From Bacillota bacterium (lineage in GTDB: Bacteria; Bacillota; Dethiobacteria; DTU022), in contig JAAYGO010000202.1 in NCBI GenBank assembly GCA_012727685.1, positions 1 through 23,660 on the forward strand: DNA of 23,660 nucleotides, read 5' to 3'. The notes under the pieces were generated by a model. The model searched no databases. It was not told where the DNA came from and worked only from the letters and a program-made list of their open reading frames with translations. Shown here one piece after another: positions 1-7,651 of the stretch; within the stretch, counting starts at the first letter, position 1; each line of letters opens with the position of its first letter. Position numbers and translations under genes: made by a program.

Positions 1-1
1 G

Positions 2-955
2 GGCCAGACCGACTTTATCTATGGATACGAAAACGTAAATCCGAACAGCCCGGGCGGACGGGACAGCGTCGCGATCAAAGAAGAGTTTGGCCAATCTACG
101 GTTATGGCCCTGCTGGTCCCCCGCGGCCATATCGCCAGGGAGCAGGAGCTTAGCCGGGAGATTGAACAACTGGAGCATGTGACCGATCTAGTGTCGTATA
201 CAACCGAGGTGGGTACGGCCATCCCGCTTGAGTTTCTGGATGAGGAGATCACGGAGCAGTTCTACTCGGATCACTATGCCCGCATTGTGGTCTATACCGA
301 TACGCCCGAAGAGGGCGAGATAGCCTTTAAAACCGTAGAGAAGATCCACAACATAGCAAAAACCCATTACGGGGATGCCTTTTATTCAGCCGGTCAAAGC
401 GCCAACCTCTATGACATGAAAAACGTGATCGAAAAAGACAATGTCATGACCAACGCCATCGCCACGATCGCCATTTTCTGTGTTCTATTGATTACCTTCA
501 AATCGGCAACGCTGCCGCTCATATTGCTGATAACCATCAAAGCCGCCATCTGGATCAATGTGGCCATCCCGTATTTTACCGGAACAGCAATCAGTTATAT
601 CGGCTACCTGGTCATAAATACGGTCCAGTTGGGCGCTACCGTTGACTATGCGATCTTGTTGACGAATCACTACCTCGATAACCGGAAAGTGCTGCCGAAG
701 GGGGAGGCCATGAGCAAGTCTCTCGGTGAAACATTTAAATCCATCCTCGTTTCCGCGGCAACCCTGTCGGCGGCCGGATTCACTCTCTTTGCGACCTCGT
801 CAAATCCAGTCATCTCCGATCTGGGTTTGCTGGTAGGCCGGGGGACGCTGCTCTCGATGCTCTTGGTCGTATGCTTCCTGCCCGCCATGTTGACCATGTT
901 TGACCGGGTTATTGCCAAAACCACATTACGGCCGGGCTTCTATAGAGCAAGATGA
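2..955 (+). CDS. MMPL/RND-family membrane transporter, C-terminal part (5' end outside window)
   Basis: The frame is open from base 2 and ends at TGA 953-955, so about 317 C-terminal residues are present and the start lies outside the window. The first ~130 residues form a soluble extracytoplasmic-like domain. It is followed by a dense block of membrane helices beginning near VMTNAIATIAIFCVLLITF. The segment QLGATVDYAILLTNHY is the typical RND/MMPL transmembrane motif with an aspartate that in this family takes part in proton relay. The last helices (around LLSMLLVVCFLPAMLTMF) and a short basic tail are those of MMPL C-termini. The family moves lipids, drugs or other hydrophobic compounds; the substrate cannot be told here. 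The next gene, 75 bases on, encodes a secreted coiled-coil protein and is probably co-transcribed. The internal ATG at 104 has no convincing ribosome site, so I do not take it as a start. Family assignment is firm, function generic. Confidence 0.85.
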   Translation, partial: GQTDFIYGYENVNPNSPGGRDSVAIKEEFGQSTVMALLVPRGHIAREQELSREIEQLEHVTDLVSYTTEVGTAIPLEFLDEEITEQFYSDHYARIVVYTDTPEEGEIAFKTVEKIHNIAKTHYGDAFYSAGQSANLYDMKNVIEKDNVMTNAIATIAIFCVLLITFKSATLPLILLITIKAAIWINVAIPYFTGTAISYIGYLVINTVQLGATVDYAILLTNHYLDNRKVLPKGEAMSKSLGETFKSILVSAATLSAAGFTLFATSSNPVISDLGLLVGRGTLLSMLLVVCFLPAMLTMFDRVIAKTTLRPGFYRAR

Positions 956-1030
956 GGCAAAAAGATGAGGCATTAAAATGAGGAAATCAGACGAGCATGA
1001 TTTATTGCGATTAATCAGGAGGGACCACCA

Positions 1031-2887
1031 GTGAGATGCAAAGTATTTAAGTTGGCTCTGACATTGCCTCTAGTTGCCGCATTGATGATCACACCGCTAG
1101 CCACCGAGGCGCTGGGAAATTCAGCTTCAGACCTGGCCGGCAGCGGGCAGCCAGCGGCAATTCTAAATAAAAATGAAGTAATCTATGCCACCCTGGCCGC
1201 TGACGGCACCGTCGAGGCCGTCTATGCGGTGAACCATTTTGAGGTCTCCCAGCCAGGCGTCATCACGGACTTCGGCCGCTACGAGTCCGTAGTAAATTTA
1301 ACCAACACCGCACCGCTCATTCACGATGAAGATTCGGTATCATTTCAGACTGAGACAGGAAACTTTTATTACCAGGGCAACATGGCTGCGGCCAACCTTC
1401 CCTGGCTTTTTGACATCTCTTACTATCTGGACGGAGTAAAAACATCTCCGCAGGATCTGGCGGGAAAAACCGGCAATCTGGAAATCCGGGTTTCTACCGC
1501 ACAAAACGAGAGCATCGATCCCGTTTTTTATGACAATTATCTGCTGCAGGTAACCATCACGCTCGATACCGAAAAATGCACCAATATTGAAACGCCCGAC
1601 GGGACGATAGCCATGGCGGGGAAGAACAAGGTTGTTACCCATACGATTATGCCGGGAAGCGACGGGGATATCCGGGTCACCGCTGCGGTAAAAGATTATA
1701 CCATGAACGGCCTGGAAATCTCAGCTGTGCCCTTTTCAATGCACCTGGAGCTGCCGGAAACGGATGAGCTGATCGATGATTTTCAAAAGCTCTCCGACGC
1801 CATTTCCGAGCTCAATGACGGCGTGGGGGAGCTGGCTAGCGGCGTCACAGATCTGAAAGCGGGAGCGGATGAATTGAAAAAAGGTTCGGCCGAGATCAGG
1901 CAAGGCCTGGAGCAGCTAAGCGGCGGCTCCGGGGAGTTTTCCAGGGGCTCCGCACAGATTAAAGACGCCCTGGAAGAGATCGCTGCTTCCCTTGAAAGCG
2001 GTTCAGCAGGGGATTTTGATCCGGGTGACCTGGCCCAACTCCCGCAGCTCTTATCAGGCTTGGCCCAGGGGCTCCAGGAGATTTCCGGCGGCTTGATCGA
2101 GCTAAAAAATAACTTTTTAACAGCCTCTCTGGCGCTGGAGGCGGCCATTCAGGGGATTCCCGGCACATCAATAACAGAAGAAGAAATCGAATTGCTCTAT
2201 GCCCATACAGACTCAAGCCAACATGACTTGCTGGCCCGGCTTATTGCTTCTTATACTCAAGGGTTAACAGTCAAGGGCACCTATGACCAGGTCAAAGAGG
2301 CATTTGATGCGGTGAGCTCAACCGCTGACACTTTCTCCGGCTCCGTGGCCATGATTTCCGGAACGCTGGAGACCATGGCCGAGAATATTGAAGAGGCGCT
2401 CTCCAGTATGGATCTGGAACAAATAGAGCAGCTCGCCTCCGGATTGGCGGAACTCGCGGCCAACTATGCCGGTTTTCACACGGGGCTAACAGCCTATCTG
2501 GAAGGTATAAGCGAATTGGCTGCCAACTATACCAGGTTTGACAAAGGTATCACCGCTTTTCATGATGGCATTGATCAGCTCCATGACGGCATAGCTGAAC
2601 TGCACGACGGCACAAATGAGCTTAACAAGGAAACAGCCGATCTGCCCGACAGAGTACAATCTGAAATCGACGCCCTGCTGGAGGAATACGACGTTGCGGA
2701 TTTTGAACCGGTCTCCTTTACCTCGCCCCGGAACAAGCATACCGGCTTCGTGCAGTTTGTCATTTCAAGCGAGGCCATCGAAAAAGAGGAAACGGTAGAG
2801 GATACCCCGGATGAGGCGGGAAAGGCCAGCTTCTGGGACAGGTTGCGGGCCTTGTTTGTGAGAGACGTTGAGTCAAGGGGACGGTGA
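1031..2887 (+). CDS. Secreted coiled-coil protein with LxxG repeats (YhgE/Pip-like)
   Basis: The gene starts with GTG at 1031, set by an AGGAGGG ribosome site at 1017-1023 (7-base spacing). The 618-residue product has an N-terminal signal peptide (basic MRCKVFK, then a hydrophobic run ending near ATEALG) and a beta-rich region to about residue 240. A long helical region follows, with repeats of the type ELxxGxxELxxG, for example DGVGELASGVTDLKAGADEL. Two near-copies of LAANYxxFxxGxTA lie near residues 480-515. Such glycine-spaced heptads occur in YhgE/Pip-type proteins of Firmicutes, which are often near MMPL transporters. Unlike full YhgE proteins, I see no C-terminal membrane helices; the tail is charged (FWDRLRALFVRD). 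The likely role is an extracytoplasmic partner of the upstream transporter, inferred from adjacency and orientation. The last codons and the stop lie inside a GGGGACGG palindromic repeat, so the C-terminus may have been altered by that insertion. Confidence 0.7.
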   Translation: MRCKVFKLALTLPLVAALMITPLATEALGNSASDLAGSGQPAAILNKNEVIYATLAADGTVEAVYAVNHFEVSQPGVITDFGRYESVVNLTNTAPLIHDEDSVSFQTETGNFYYQGNMAAANLPWLFDISYYLDGVKTSPQDLAGKTGNLEIRVSTAQNESIDPVFYDNYLLQVTITLDTEKCTNIETPDGTIAMAGKNKVVTHTIMPGSDGDIRVTAAVKDYTMNGLEISAVPFSMHLELPETDELIDDFQKLSDAISELNDGVGELASGVTDLKAGADELKKGSAEIRQGLEQLSGGSGEFSRGSAQIKDALEEIAASLESGSAGDFDPGDLAQLPQLLSGLAQGLQEISGGLIELKNNFLTASLALEAAIQGIPGTSITEEEIELLYAHTDSSQHDLLARLIASYTQGLTVKGTYDQVKEAFDAVSSTADTFSGSVAMISGTLETMAENIEEALSSMDLEQIEQLASGLAELAANYAGFHTGLTAYLEGISELAANYTRFDKGITAFHDGIDQLHDGIAELHDGTNELNKETADLPDRVQSEIDALLEEYDVADFEPVSFTSPRNKHTGFVQFVISSEAIEKEETVEDTPDEAGKASFWDRLRALFVRDVESRGR

Positions 2888-2896
2888 CTTTGACTC
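2870..2896. repeat. Short palindromic repeat with AGGGGACGGT core, overlapping the stop codon
   Basis: Arms GAGTCAA (2870-2876) and TTGACTC (2890-2896) are perfect inverted repeats around a 13-base loop holding AGGGGACGGT (2876-2885). The same ten-base core recurs at 23332-23341 inside another inverted repeat. Elements with a GGGGACGG core are, from memory, dispersed in many Clostridia and Deltaproteobacteria. Here it supplies the last codons and the TGA stop of the preceding gene. Confidence 0.6.
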
Positions 2897-3035
2897 ATCG
2901 CCCTGCTCCGAAGAGGCAGTCCTATTGTATGTGCGCCTGACACATGGAAGTCCGCTATGGGCATGGCAGTGGGAACCATTAGCCGAAGGCAAGAGTGTCC
3001 ATCGCGAAGTGGAATCTAGGACACGTATCCAATGG

Positions 3036-3090
3036 AAAAGGCTTTGCGTATGATTGGATTTCCCAATCGTGCAAAGCCTTTTTTGACTTT
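3036..3090. terminator. Intrinsic terminator, probably bidirectional
   Basis: A 12-base-pair stem AAAAGGCTTTGC (3036-3047) / GCAAAGCCTTTT (3071-3082) is extended inside by GATTGG (3052-3057) / CCAATC (3063-3068). On the plus strand it is followed by a run of six T within 3079-3084 and more T downstream. On the minus strand it sits just after the tRNA-Leu 3' end and has a shorter T run. It likely ends the tRNA transcript and also plus-strand read-through from the upstream genes. Confidence 0.8.
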
Positions 3091-3092
3091 TA

Positions 3093-3177
3093 TGGTGTCG
3101 GGAGGGGGACTTGAACCCCCACGGTTTACACCACACGCCCCTCAAACGTGCGCGTCTGCCTGTTCCGCCACCCCGAC
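3093..3177 (-). tRNA. tRNA-Leu (anticodon GAG)
   Basis: Reading the minus strand, the acceptor arm GTCGGGG pairs with TCCCGAC (one G-T pair). The D-arm is of the leucine type (TGGCGGAACAGGCAGACGC). The anticodon stem CACGT/GCGTG holds the loop TTGAGGG, giving anticodon GAG. A long variable arm is typical of a class II tRNA. The T-arm GGGGGTTCAAGTCCCCC is canonical, and the 3' CCA is encoded (TGG at 3093-3095 on the plus strand). It reads CUC/CUU codons. It has its own consensus promoter (3191-3219) and terminator, so it is a stand-alone transcription unit. Confidence 0.95.
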
Positions 3178-3190
3178 AGGTTCAAATAAG

Positions 3191-3219
3191 ATTATACGGT
3201 CTTGCTCCGCCCCTGTCAA
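3191..3219 (-). promoter_or_regulatory. Sigma-A promoter of tRNA-Leu
   Basis: On the minus strand, TTGACA (plus coordinates 3214-3219) and TATAAT (3191-3196) both match consensus and are separated by 17 bases. Transcription would start a few bases before the tRNA 5' end at 3177, as expected for a strongly expressed stable RNA. Confidence 0.85.
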
Positions 3220-3565
3220 GGCACTGGGTAAGGATTTCTTACTACTGGAGTTCAAGATCATGCATTCGCACCCTGGCTAACACCGCTAGGATTGATTATC
3301 GCTAAACTGCCATCGATTGCTTCAGAAATGCGTTAGCCGGATTTAAGCCCCCTCACCCTGCCCCTCTCCCCCCAGAGGGTGGAGAAGGGATTATGCTCAG
3401 CACCATTTTGGGAGAACGGCTCCGGAGCCTGTACAACTGCCAGTGGAGAGGAGATTGTAGCCAGCAATATTTTCATTCTTACTGATGATGCCCACAGGTG
3501 GGGTATGCCTGTCAAACCTAATGATAGTCCAGGGGGCCGGTCACGATTTTGGTGAATTAATAATA
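3220..3565. other. Gene-free interval
   Basis: No reading frame here has a ribosome site or recognisable product. The interval holds the CCCTCACCC-type repeat at 3347-3390 and otherwise unremarkable sequence between the tRNA promoter and the terminator of the minus-strand AIR-synthase-like gene. Confidence 0.5.
3347..3390. repeat. CCCTCACCC/AGAGGG palindromic repeat
   Basis: The segment contains CCCCCTCACCCTGCCCCTCT, then CCC runs and AGAGGGTGGAGAAGGG. The pyrimidine half can fold on the purine half through CCCTCT-type/AGAGGG pairing. It closely resembles a short intergenic palindrome that is dispersed in unrelated bacterial genomes. That it is dispersed is general knowledge; only one copy is visible here. 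Confidence 0.55.
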
Positions 3566-3610
3566 AAAGCGGCGATCCCGAAAAACCTGCATTCTTTGGA
3601 TCGCCGCTTT
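3555..3610 (-). terminator. Intrinsic terminator of the AIR-synthase-like gene
   Basis: A perfect 13-base-pair stem (3566-3578 with 3598-3610; arms AAAGCGGCGATCC / GGATCGCCGCTTT) encloses a 19-base loop. On the minus strand it is followed by TTTTATTATTAATT, and it lies 20 bases beyond the stop codon of the minus-strand gene. Confidence 0.88.
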
Positions 3611-3630
3611 GATGTTATCTGGTTAAGGTT

Positions 3631-4722
3631 TTATTCGAACAGCTCTTTGGGCGGTGTGTGGGGAATCCGCGCCACCTCTTTATCGCCGTAGAGGAAGATG
3701 GCCTCGTTGCCGGGGGTGATTTCCCCGATATCGGCTGCGGCAGCCCCTTGCGCGCGCGCCGCGGCGATTACTTCCGCCGCGTCTTCCGGCGCCACCTGGA
3801 AGAGCATTCGCGCCTGGGTTTCACAGATCAGGATCTCTTCCGGGGTCAGGTTTTCCACCCTGACCGGGGCCCGCGAGAGATCAACCCGGGCTCCCAGGCC
3901 GCCGAAGCGGACCGATTCGCTGACCGCCGCCCCGATGCCTGCCGCACCCAGATCGGAACAGGCGTTGATTTTGCCGGTTTTAATCGCCGCCAGCGCCGCT
4001 TCCATGGTGGTCCGCTCCTCATTGAACAGCGCTTCGGCAGGCCGCATCTCCTCCACCAGCCCCGCCCGGAAGAGGGTGTCATTGCCGTCATTGCCGGTCT
4101 CGCCGATAATGACCAGGCGGTCTCCCACCCGCTTGGCCGGCTTGGTCAGCGGCTGATCGGCCACCATGCGGCCGATTACCGCCACCACCACCGCGGGGAC
4201 AATATCGCTAAAAGAGGTGGAAAGGCCGCCGCCGGCCACAAATACGCCCATGGCCTCGCACATGTCGCGGATCCCTTTTACGAGCAGGTTGACCCGCTCG
4301 CCGCTGGTCATGGTGCGGCAATGGCCGCAGGTGCATTGCCCCTTAAAGCCGCAGGATCCCACGATAACCATTTCATCCAGGGGGCGGGTGCCGATGAAAT
4401 CGAGCAAAAAGAGCGGCCGCGCGCCCATGGCCACCACGTCGCGCATCGCTCCGCCGGCCCCAGTGGCTGCGCCGTCATAAGGCCGGGGCACGCAAGGGGA
4501 GCAGTGGCTCTCCATTTTAGCTACCATGAGGCCTTCGTCCCCGGGCATGCGGAAGACGGCGGCGTCGTCGTTGGCCTCGGGCCCGATCAACAACTCTCCG
4601 GGAGACATCTGGCCGACCATTTCATTCAGCTTCTGAAAGATCCCGAAATCAATGGCCTTGTCAATATTATGATGCAGGTGTACGAACAGACCGTGCATCA
4701 AAGCTTTCTCTACTGTGTTCAT
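3631..4722 (-). CDS. AIR-synthase/PurM-fold protein resembling the N-terminal half of PurL, cysteine-rich
   Basis: The start is ATG at 4722, because a perfect AGGAGG (plus 4731-4736) lies 8 bases upstream; an earlier ATG at 4764 has no such site. The 363-residue product carries PurL-type motifs: GPEANDDAAVF (47-57, nucleotide/metal loop), KMESHCSPC (69-77), YDGAATGAGGAMRDVVAMGARP (82-103) and a C-terminal AIRS_C-like domain with SDLGAAGIGAAVSES. FGAM synthase PurL is about twice as long, with two such halves, and reads ESHNHP where this has ESHCSP. Six cysteines (C74, C77, C124, C130, C132, C135) mark the middle, the last four in GSCGFKGQCTCGHC. No glutaminase or amidotransferase part is present. 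The fold suggests ATP-dependent activation of an oxygen, as in PurM, HypE and SelD, but the substrate is unknown. The gene lies 104 bases downstream of the ABC permease on the same strand and has its own terminator. Confidence 0.75.
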   Translation of the reverse strand: MNTVEKALMHGLFVHLHHNIDKAIDFGIFQKLNEMVGQMSPGELLIGPEANDDAAVFRMPGDEGLMVAKMESHCSPCVPRPYDGAATGAGGAMRDVVAMGARPLFLLDFIGTRPLDEMVIVGSCGFKGQCTCGHCRTMTSGERVNLLVKGIRDMCEAMGVFVAGGGLSTSFSDIVPAVVVAVIGRMVADQPLTKPAKRVGDRLVIIGETGNDGNDTLFRAGLVEEMRPAEALFNEERTTMEAALAAIKTGKINACSDLGAAGIGAAVSESVRFGGLGARVDLSRAPVRVENLTPEEILICETQARMLFQVAPEDAAEVIAAARAQGAAAADIGEITPGNEAIFLYGDKEVARIPHTPPKELFE

Positions 4723-4826
4723 GCAGGGGACCTCCTCTTCTTTTATCCCTATTTTTTCTTTCAACCGTCCGGTTAATCCTGCTATTGAACCGCTCTATTT
4801 TGTACAGCCAGCCCCAAACCTCTTTT

Positions 4827-6698
4827 CTAGCGTAATGTGAGCGGTTTCGGTTTCTTTTTTACGCCGGTGACGATCTCGCCCCTAAGCCCCTTGCGGCTTT
4901 GCTGCACCGTGGCAGCCATGAAGCTAAAGAAGACCGCAGCCCAGATGCCGCCGGTCAGGAGCAATCCGAACAGCACGCGCCACGGCGCCGGCCAGAGCAG
5001 GGGCTTAGCCAGCCGGGAGACGACGAAAAGTAGCGTCTCCGGAAAACCCCAGGCAAAAGGGACCGGAGGCAGATCTGCCAGCATCGCGATCAGTTGGGCC
5101 GGCGGGAAGATATAGAGCAAGCCGAAAGCGATCAAAAAGATAAAGACCAGGTTCACCAGGTACATAAACATGGCCGGCCCCGGCTTGATGCGCTGCTGCG
5201 GTGCTTCCGGGTTGTAGCGGCAGTAGCGAATCGAATAGTGCAGCCCGATGGCGCTGGCTCCCAGCGAGATAAAGACAGCCCCTACGGCCAAACCGATGAT
5301 TAATTTAGGTTGCAGGCCGATCAGCAGGCCGGTCCCCGCCAGCAGCAGCTCCATCAGGAGCAGGGTGGGCAGCACCGCCGCCACCAGTTTGCCCCAGACC
5401 ACCGGCCAGCCGGCCAGGGGGACGCTGTTAAGGAGCCAATCTGCTTCCCCCTCCCGGCCGAAAGCGGAAAGGGCCATGTTGCCACTGAACATGATCGTAT
5501 ACATGATCAATACGGCAATGAGTGAACTCTGGGCAGCATCTGCCGGCATGAACAGGTACTGCCCGATGAAAAAGAGCATGATGATTAAGGGAATCAGGTA
5601 ACCGAACCATTCGCGGGCATCTCTCTTCAAATAGAGCAGGTCCTTTTTAGCCACAGACCACATCCCCCGCCAGGCGGATCCGGTGCTGTAAACATGGCTG
5701 TAATCAGTGAACAGGCCGGTTTGTTCATGATGGTGCAGGCTCCGGCCGGCGCTTTCCCTGGAGCGCCGTCTTTTACGCCGTCCGCCGCCTCCCTCGCTGA
5801 GCGAGATCCAGCCCTGGCGGAAGCTGCGCTCCACCAGGAAAAAGGAGGCGGCAAAAAGAATGGCTCCCAGAGCCAGGATCAGCAGGCACCAGCCGGACGC
5901 GGCCAAATGGTTGCCCGCCGCCCCGCCGGCCAAGGCCCGCGAGCCCCAGCCCCAGGGGAAATAATCCATGACCTGGAGCAGCCGCTGCTGCGTGGCCAGC
6001 CAGCCGCCAATATCTAGCCGATCGCCCTGGGACATGATCAGGTTGGGGAGCTGAAAAAATATGGCAATCATGATCCCGGCCACCCCGCCGAGCACTCCGA
6101 CCGCTTCACGGCTGCGGTGGGGCGGGACAATGCGCATGATCAAAAGGTTTAACAGCTCTGCCAGGGCGGTGCCCACGGTGAGAAGGCCGAGCCCGGCCAG
6201 AAGCATCCACAGGTAATAGAGGGGATCGGCTCCGAAGAGCAGCCCGAAAAAGAGACCCGGGAGCAAAACGAAGATGGCGATGGCAATCATGTTGTCAACG
6301 GCCACTAGCAGTGACTTCATGGCGAATACGACCCGGCTGGGAATGGGGGCCATGAATAAGAGTTCGAGGTCTTCGGACAGGTAAAGAGTGGCAAAGGCAG
6401 CGGTGATCCCGAAAAAAATCACTCCAAACATCCCAGCCATGAAGAGGAGCGATAAAAAACCGCGCGCCACCGCCGGATCCATCGTCTCCAGGGCGCCGAA
6501 AGCCAGCGTGCCCAGGTAGATGATCATGGCGAGCAGACCCACTCCAAAGAAAGCCATAATAATTTTGCTGACCAGCGGCCAATGCCGGATCTTGTTTAAG
6601 CTTACCCGCAGGTGGACGGCAAGCAGCAGCCGCAGATCCTGCCAGGCGGAGCGGGGAGGCGGTGCTTCCGCAAGCGGGGGAGGAAGGATCAATTTCAC
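4827..6698 (-). CDS. ABC exporter permease, large two-part membrane protein
   Basis: The start is GTG at 6698, overlapping the ATPase stop in GTGA (6695-6698), with ribosome site GGAGGTGA 7 bases upstream. The 623-residue product begins with a cytoplasmic segment, then several helices (from IIMAFFGVGLLAMIIYLGTL near residue 47) in two membrane blocks of about six helices each. A basic cytoplasmic linker GGGGRRKRRRSRES lies around residues 300-314. The tail is basic (KKKPKPLTLR). The phrase LYLSEDLELLFMAPIPSRVVF is typical of the long ABC-2-like permeases (putative ABC exporter, PF16949-like) paired with a single ATPase. Translational coupling shows it acts with the ATPase encoded upstream. 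The substrate is not evident. Confidence 0.8.
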   Translation of the reverse strand: MKLILPPPLAEAPPPRSAWQDLRLLLAVHLRVSLNKIRHWPLVSKIIMAFFGVGLLAMIIYLGTLAFGALETMDPAVARGFLSLLFMAGMFGVIFFGITAAFATLYLSEDLELLFMAPIPSRVVFAMKSLLVAVDNMIAIAIFVLLPGLFFGLLFGADPLYYLWMLLAGLGLLTVGTALAELLNLLIMRIVPPHRSREAVGVLGGVAGIMIAIFFQLPNLIMSQGDRLDIGGWLATQQRLLQVMDYFPWGWGSRALAGGAAGNHLAASGWCLLILALGAILFAASFFLVERSFRQGWISLSEGGGGRRKRRRSRESAGRSLHHHEQTGLFTDYSHVYSTGSAWRGMWSVAKKDLLYLKRDAREWFGYLIPLIIMLFFIGQYLFMPADAAQSSLIAVLIMYTIMFSGNMALSAFGREGEADWLLNSVPLAGWPVVWGKLVAAVLPTLLLMELLLAGTGLLIGLQPKLIIGLAVGAVFISLGASAIGLHYSIRYCRYNPEAPQQRIKPGPAMFMYLVNLVFIFLIAFGLLYIFPPAQLIAMLADLPPVPFAWGFPETLLFVVSRLAKPLLWPAPWRVLFGLLLTGGIWAAVFFSFMAATVQQSRKGLRGEIVTGVKKKPKPLTLR

Positions 6699-7474
6699 CG
6701 TCCGTTCACCTCCTCGAGGCTGCGGATCAGCTCGGCGCTTTCGTGGCCGGCGGTCAGCTCCAGGAAGATGTCCTCCAGGCTCTCTTCGCCGTGGCCAACC
6801 TGCCGGCGCAGTTCATTAGGGCTGCCCTGGGCGATCAGGCGCCCTTCCTTTAAAATGCCCACCCGGTGGCACATCCGTTCGGCTATCTCCAGGATATGGG
6901 TGGATAAGAACACCGCTGCGCCCTGGCGTGCCATCTCCTGCAGCACGTCTTTAAGCAGGCGGGCGCTGCGCGGATCCAGGCCAACCGTCGGTTCATCCAG
7001 CAGCAACACCCGCGGCTGGTGAATGAGCGCTGCCGCCAGCATCACCTTTTGCTTCATGCCATGCGAAAAACCTTCCAGCAGTTCATCGGCCCGATCCTGC
7101 AAGCCGAACATCTCCAGCAGCTCTTCAGCCCTTTGCCGGGACAGTTCTGCCGGCATCCGGTAGAGAGCGGCAATAAAGGCTAAAAATTCTCGCGCCGTCA
7201 GCTTGCCGTAAAGTTTCGGCTGATCCGGCACGTAAGCGATGAGCGCCTTGGCTTGCGGGGCTTCCCTGTTGATGTCGTAGCCGCAGATCACAGCCCGGCC
7301 GCCGCTGGGCTCCAAAAGCCCGGCCAGCATCCGGATTGTCGTTGTCTTTCCGGCGCCGTTTGGCCCTAAAAAACCGTAAATTTCACCGGCCTTTACCTCC
7401 AGGTTGAGATTATCAACCGCCGTGGCCGCTCCGAATCTCTTGGTCAACCGCTCCGTTTTAATTAAAATATCCAT
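6695..7474 (-). CDS. ABC transporter ATP-binding protein (partner of the downstream permease)
   Basis: The start is ATG at 7474 with a GAGGAG ribosome site 9 bases upstream. The 259-residue protein has all ABC ATPase elements: Walker A GPNGAGKTT (37-45), Q-loop residue Q85 in VPDQPKLYG, signature FSHGMKQK (136-143), Walker B VLLLDEP (156-162) with D-loop GLD (165-167), and switch histidine H193 in STHILE. It belongs to the CcmA/ABC-2 exporter ATPase group. Its stop overlaps the permease start, so the two form a coupled pair driven from the minus-strand promoter near 7532-7561. That promoter is divergent from the GntR-controlled ABC operon at 7692. Confidence 0.9.
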   Translation of the reverse strand: MDILIKTERLTKRFGAATAVDNLNLEVKAGEIYGFLGPNGAGKTTTIRMLAGLLEPSGGRAVICGYDINREAPQAKALIAYVPDQPKLYGKLTAREFLAFIAALYRMPAELSRQRAEELLEMFGLQDRADELLEGFSHGMKQKVMLAAALIHQPRVLLLDEPTVGLDPRSARLLKDVLQEMARQGAAVFLSTHILEIAERMCHRVGILKEGRLIAQGSPNELRRQVGHGEESLEDIFLELTAGHESAELIRSLEEVNGR

Positions 7475-7531
7475 TATCGCTTGCTCCTCTCATATCGCTC
7501 ATAACATGCTCTTGTTCCAATGGCCTTATCT

Positions 7532-7561
7532 ATTGTAACGCGAACGAATCAAGAAAATCAA
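7532..7561 (-). promoter_or_regulatory. Putative sigma-A promoter of the minus-strand ABC operon
   Basis: On the minus strand, TTGATT (plus 7556-7561) and TACAAT (plus 7532-7537) are separated by 18 bases and lie about 60 bases upstream of the ATPase start. The match is moderate; I infer the assignment from position and the lack of a better candidate. Confidence 0.5.
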
Positions 7562-7604
7562 AATAAATAAATCGCCGCTTCTTTCTTTTTCGGAAAAATT
7601 TCTG

Positions 7605-7633
7605 TTGACAAAACTGTCTATAGTGTATATAGT
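7605..7633 (+). promoter_or_regulatory. Sigma-A promoter of the GntR-ABC operon
   Basis: TTGACA (7605-7610), a 17-base spacer and TATAGT (7628-7633) form a near-consensus promoter 59 bases upstream of the regulator start. The -10 lies inside the palindromic operator, which is what direct repression by the first gene product would require. Confidence 0.8.
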
Positions 7634-7649
7634 GTATATGAACACTATA
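7619..7649. promoter_or_regulatory. GntR/YtrA-type operator
   Basis: TATAGTGTA occurs twice in tandem (7619-7627, 7628-7636). The second copy forms a perfect inverted repeat TATAGTGT (7628-7635) / ACACTATA (7642-7649) with a 6-base spacer. The AGTGTA...ACACT pattern is like known YtrA-subfamily GntR sites. It overlaps the -10 of the operon encoding such a regulator, so autorepression is likely. Confidence 0.75.
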
Positions 7650-7651
7650 AT

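Noticed and set aside
2868..3053. Frame of 61 codons after the coiled-coil gene
   Set aside because: It starts inside the palindromic repeat, has no family resemblance and ends in the terminator stem.
4763..4774. AACCGTCCGGTT palindrome between the ABC permease and PurL-like genes as a terminator
   Set aside because: It has five pairs with a two-base loop and no T tract in the direction of transcription.
3658..4776. A 372-codon open frame on the plus strand opposite the PurL-like gene
   Set aside because: It is antisense to a gene with clear family motifs, has a low-complexity composition rich in H, G, R and A, and has no ribosome site. It is a by-product of the codon bias of the real gene.
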